Positions 5,936 through 7,814 of a DNA stretch of 7,814 bases are shown here, in pieces. The position numbers and the translations under genes are program-made. Origin of the DNA: an uncultured Clostridia bacterium (GTDB lineage: Bacteria > Bacillota > Clostridia > Oscillospirales > Oscillospiraceae); NCBI GenBank assembly GCA_946006895.1, contig CAMFZO010000059.1, positions 1 through 7,814 on the forward strand, given 5' to 3'. Each line of letters begins with the position of its first letter. Position 1 is the stretch's first letter. Below the pieces are notes generated by a model. That model made no database searches. It was not told the origin of the DNA and saw only the letters and a program-made list of their open reading frames with translations.

Positions 5936-7541
5936 TGACGGGCCCTGCTCTTACACCAGCGGGCTGCTGGACGGGCTGGCGGAACGTGGCGTAAAGGTTA
6001 CGTTTTTCATCCTGGGACAGAGCGCAAATACTTACTCCGACACGATCCGTCGCGCCTACCGCGAGGGTCATCAGATCGCCCAGCATACATATGATCATGT
6101 TGTGCTCTCCACCAAGGACAACGACGAGATCGCCCGCCAGCTCACCACGACGGACAACACCCTGAATAACATCCTGGGTAAGGATTTTACCTATGTCCTT
6201 CGTCCGCCTTACGGAGACTATAATTCCCGGGTTCTGGAGCAGATCGGACGGCCTGCTGTCAACTGGTCCATCGACCCGGTGGACTGGCGTGACCGCAACT
6301 CGGACACTGTCTGCAACCGCATCGTGGGCAGCGCCTTCGACGGAGCTGTCATCCTCTGCCATGATATCCACGCCACCACCATTCCCGGCGCGCTGCGGGC
6401 TATCGACATCCTGCAGGACCAGGGCTATGAATTTGTCACCGTCAACGAGCTTTTCCGCCGCCGCGGTGTGGAGATGGAAAAGGGGAAGCTCTACAATTCC
6501 TGCAAGAATAACGGCACGGACCTGGGACCTGTGGAAGCGCCTCAAATGACCTACACGTCCGTCTACGGTGGACGCCAGGTGACGTTGAAGGCCCAGAGCG
6601 GCACCAAGATCTACTATACCGTTGACGGTTCCGACCCGGCGGAAAAGGGTACGCTCTATACCGGGGCATTTGTGGCCCCGACAGGACAGAAACTCAAATA
6701 TCTGGCGGCATATGACCTGAACGGCAGCCGCAGTGAGACGGTGACGAAAACGGTGGAGGGCGATCCTGCCAAGGACCCGGTCCTCAAGCTGGAAAACGGG
6801 CAATTTGTCTTTGAAAATCCCAATCCCAATACGGACATCTATTTCAGAACCGACGGCGGCGCGGCGTCCTCCGGCTCGACAAAGTACACCGCACCCTTTG
6901 CCGCCTATGAGGGAAAGCTGTCCTACTGCGTCATGGGCATGGGCATCGGCACCGCGTCAAAAACCTATTACGTGTCGAAGAATGGAAATCTGTTCCTGGA
7001 CGTTGCACCCCAGGACTGGTATTTTGACGAGATCGATTTTGCCGCCACCAAGGGTCTGCTCAACGGTGTGGCGCCGATGGAATACGCCCCCAACGACGGC
7101 CTGACCCGCGCCATGTTCGTCACCATGCTCCACCGGCTCCTGTCGGGAAAGCAGTTGACCCCCGAAGCTGTGGAGTTGAGCTTTACCGATCTGGAACAGG
7201 ATGCCTGGTATGAAGACGCGGTGTTTTGGGCGGCGCACAACGGGATCGTCGATGGCTATGAGGACGGCAGCTTCCGCCCGGACCGGAAGATTAGCCGGGA
7301 GGAGATGTGCGTGATCCTGGACCGCCTGCTGACCATGCTGAAAAAGAATGTGGAGGCCGACGAGCTGACCTTCTCTGATACGGAGCGCATTGCCCCATGG
7401 GCTGCCGAAAGCGTGGCGCGGCTGGTAAAAACCGGTGTCATCCGCGGTCAGGAGAATAACCGCTTTGCTCCCACCGCTACGGCGACTCGCGCCGAAGCCG
7501 CCACCGTTCTGCACCGGCTGTACGACCTGGTGGCGAAATAG
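5829..7541 (+). CDS. Secreted SLH-anchored polysaccharide deacetylase (NodB family)
   Basis: Predicted cell-surface carbohydrate esterase 4 enzyme that removes N-acetyl groups from a polysaccharide such as peptidoglycan or chitin-like glycan; the substrate cannot be read from sequence. It has 570 residues. A Sec signal peptide (1-24, cut probably after ASA) precedes the NodB domain (about 30-210) with all motifs: TFDDGP (34-39), HTYDH (86-90, metal histidines), RPPYG (125-129), WSIDPVDWR (146-154) and LCHDIH (176-181). Two similar beta-rich modules follow (about 238-310 and 316-383); the first, with YYTVDGSDP and GTLYTGAF, resembles chitobiase C-terminal-like modules. Three SLH repeats end the protein (about 388-437, 452-501, 515-565) and should bind the secondary cell wall polymer. 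GGAG lies 9 nt before the start. Its first 107 nt overlap the preceding gene in another frame. Confidence 0.93.
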   Translation: MKKLLSVLLTICCLLTLLPTTASAAKGGKLIALTFDDGPCSYTSGLLDGLAERGVKVTFFILGQSANTYSDTIRRAYREGHQIAQHTYDHVVLSTKDNDEIARQLTTTDNTLNNILGKDFTYVLRPPYGDYNSRVLEQIGRPAVNWSIDPVDWRDRNSDTVCNRIVGSAFDGAVILCHDIHATTIPGALRAIDILQDQGYEFVTVNELFRRRGVEMEKGKLYNSCKNNGTDLGPVEAPQMTYTSVYGGRQVTLKAQSGTKIYYTVDGSDPAEKGTLYTGAFVAPTGQKLKYLAAYDLNGSRSETVTKTVEGDPAKDPVLKLENGQFVFENPNPNTDIYFRTDGGAASSGSTKYTAPFAAYEGKLSYCVMGMGIGTASKTYYVSKNGNLFLDVAPQDWYFDEIDFAATKGLLNGVAPMEYAPNDGLTRAMFVTMLHRLLSGKQLTPEAVELSFTDLEQDAWYEDAVFWAAHNGIVDGYEDGSFRPDRKISREEMCVILDRLLTMLKKNVEADELTFSDTERIAPWAAESVARLVKTGVIRGQENNRFAPTATATRAEAATVLHRLYDLVAK

Positions 7542-7576
7542 GCGGTCATTCGCGGCCGAAAGCTGCAAAATAGAAA

Positions 7577-7605
7577 TTGAAAAGTTCTCCGTCCTGTGAT
7601 ATACT
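7577..7605 (+). promoter_or_regulatory. Predicted SigA promoter of the thrH-like gene
   Basis: TTGAAA (-35, 7577-7582), a 17-bp spacer, and TATACT (-10, 7600-7605) preceded by TGA, an extended -10. Predicted start is near 7612, about 25 nt before the gene. The 95-bp gap after the deacetylase gene contains no recognisable terminator, so read-through is also possible. Confidence 0.8.
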
Positions 7606-7636
7606 ACAAAAAAGAAAGAGAGAACGGAGAATGCCT

Positions 7637-7814
7637 ATGGAAATCGTATGCCTGGATATGGAGGGCGTGGTGGTCCCGGAGATCTGGATCGCCTTTGCCG
7701 AAAAAAGCGGGATCCCGGAGTTGAAACGCACCACCCGCGACGAGCCGGATTATGAGAAACTCATGCGCTGGCGTCTCAGCGTGTTGAAGGAGCACGGTAT
7801 GGGCCTGCGGGAGA
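7637..7814 (+). CDS. thrH: ThrH-like phosphoserine phosphatase / homoserine phosphotransferase, N-terminal part (cut by window edge)
   Basis: HAD-superfamily enzyme closely resembling Pseudomonas ThrH, which dephosphorylates phosphoserine and can pass the phosphate to homoserine, linking it to serine and threonine synthesis. The visible 59 residues include MEIVCLDMEGVVVPEIWIAF, TTRDEPDYEKLM and RLSVLKEHG, each matching ThrH in order. The nucleophile would be Asp7; the second acid of the usual DxD motif is Glu9, as in ThrH. ATG 7637 is preferred over ATG 7631 because GGAG at 7626-7629 is 7 nt upstream and the protein then starts exactly like ThrH. It has its own promoter and seems unrelated to the deacetylase upstream. 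The rest of the gene lies past the right edge. Confidence 0.9.
   Translation, partial: MEIVCLDMEGVVVPEIWIAFAEKSGIPELKRTTRDEPDYEKLMRWRLSVLKEHGMGLRE

Noticed and set aside
5838..6803. A 321-codon open frame on the minus strand inside the deacetylase gene
   Set aside because: The plus strand encodes a recognisable NodB enzyme over the same bases; the antisense product resembles nothing and lacks initiation signals.
7552..7570. Small stem GCGGC/GCTGC after the deacetylase gene as a terminator
   Set aside because: It has only five pairs with a G-U and is followed by A residues, not T residues, on the plus strand.
7631..7814. ATG 7631 as the thrH start
   Set aside because: It lies 1 nt from the GGAG site; ATG 7637, two codons later, has correct spacing and matches the family N-terminus.

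Overview
The window looks like a chromosomal segment of a Gram-positive, fairly GC-rich member of the Clostridia, most like the Oscillospiraceae. The evidence is a T-box-controlled pheST operon, the gene order nnrD - lipoprotein - alr - mazF, an S-layer-homology (SLH) anchored polysaccharide deacetylase, strong AGGAGG-type ribosome binding sites and SigA-type promoters. The lineage call is inference from gene content and style. I see no phage, insertion sequence, CRISPR array, rRNA or tRNA.

Left part, minus strand (1-2120): a promoter near 2115-2143 starts a leader of about 250 nt that is a tRNA-Phe T-box riboswitch with a UUC specifier, a canonical T-box core and an intrinsic terminator. It controls pheS (complete) and pheT (5' two-fifths or less; the rest lies beyond the window's left edge), the two subunits of phenylalanyl-tRNA synthetase. 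A divergent SigA promoter lies back to back with it at 2152-2180.

Middle part, plus strand (2204-5299): nnrD (repair of hydrated NAD(P)H), a small lipoprotein that may be related to the GerS/LolA-like proteins found beside alr in some clostridia, alr (alanine racemase) and a MazF/EndoA-type mRNA interferase. The first three are packed within 6-15 bp and must be co-transcribed. The mazF gene follows after 110 bp with no MazE antitoxin, and its leader holds a 9-bp hairpin containing a UACAU sequence, the cleavage site known for close MazF relatives.

Right part, plus strand (5351-7814): an unrecognised 194-residue protein whose ribosome binding site can be masked by an upstream complement and whose 3' end overlaps the next gene by 107 nt in another frame; a secreted deacetylase with a NodB domain, two repeated beta-type modules and three SLH repeats; and, from its own good promoter, the start of a thrH-like HAD phosphatase cut by the window's right edge.

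Most of this is conserved chromosomal housekeeping. The parts worth a second look are the antitoxin-less mazF with its leader hairpin, the lipoprotein-alr pairing, and the unknown gene with its long out-of-frame overlap.
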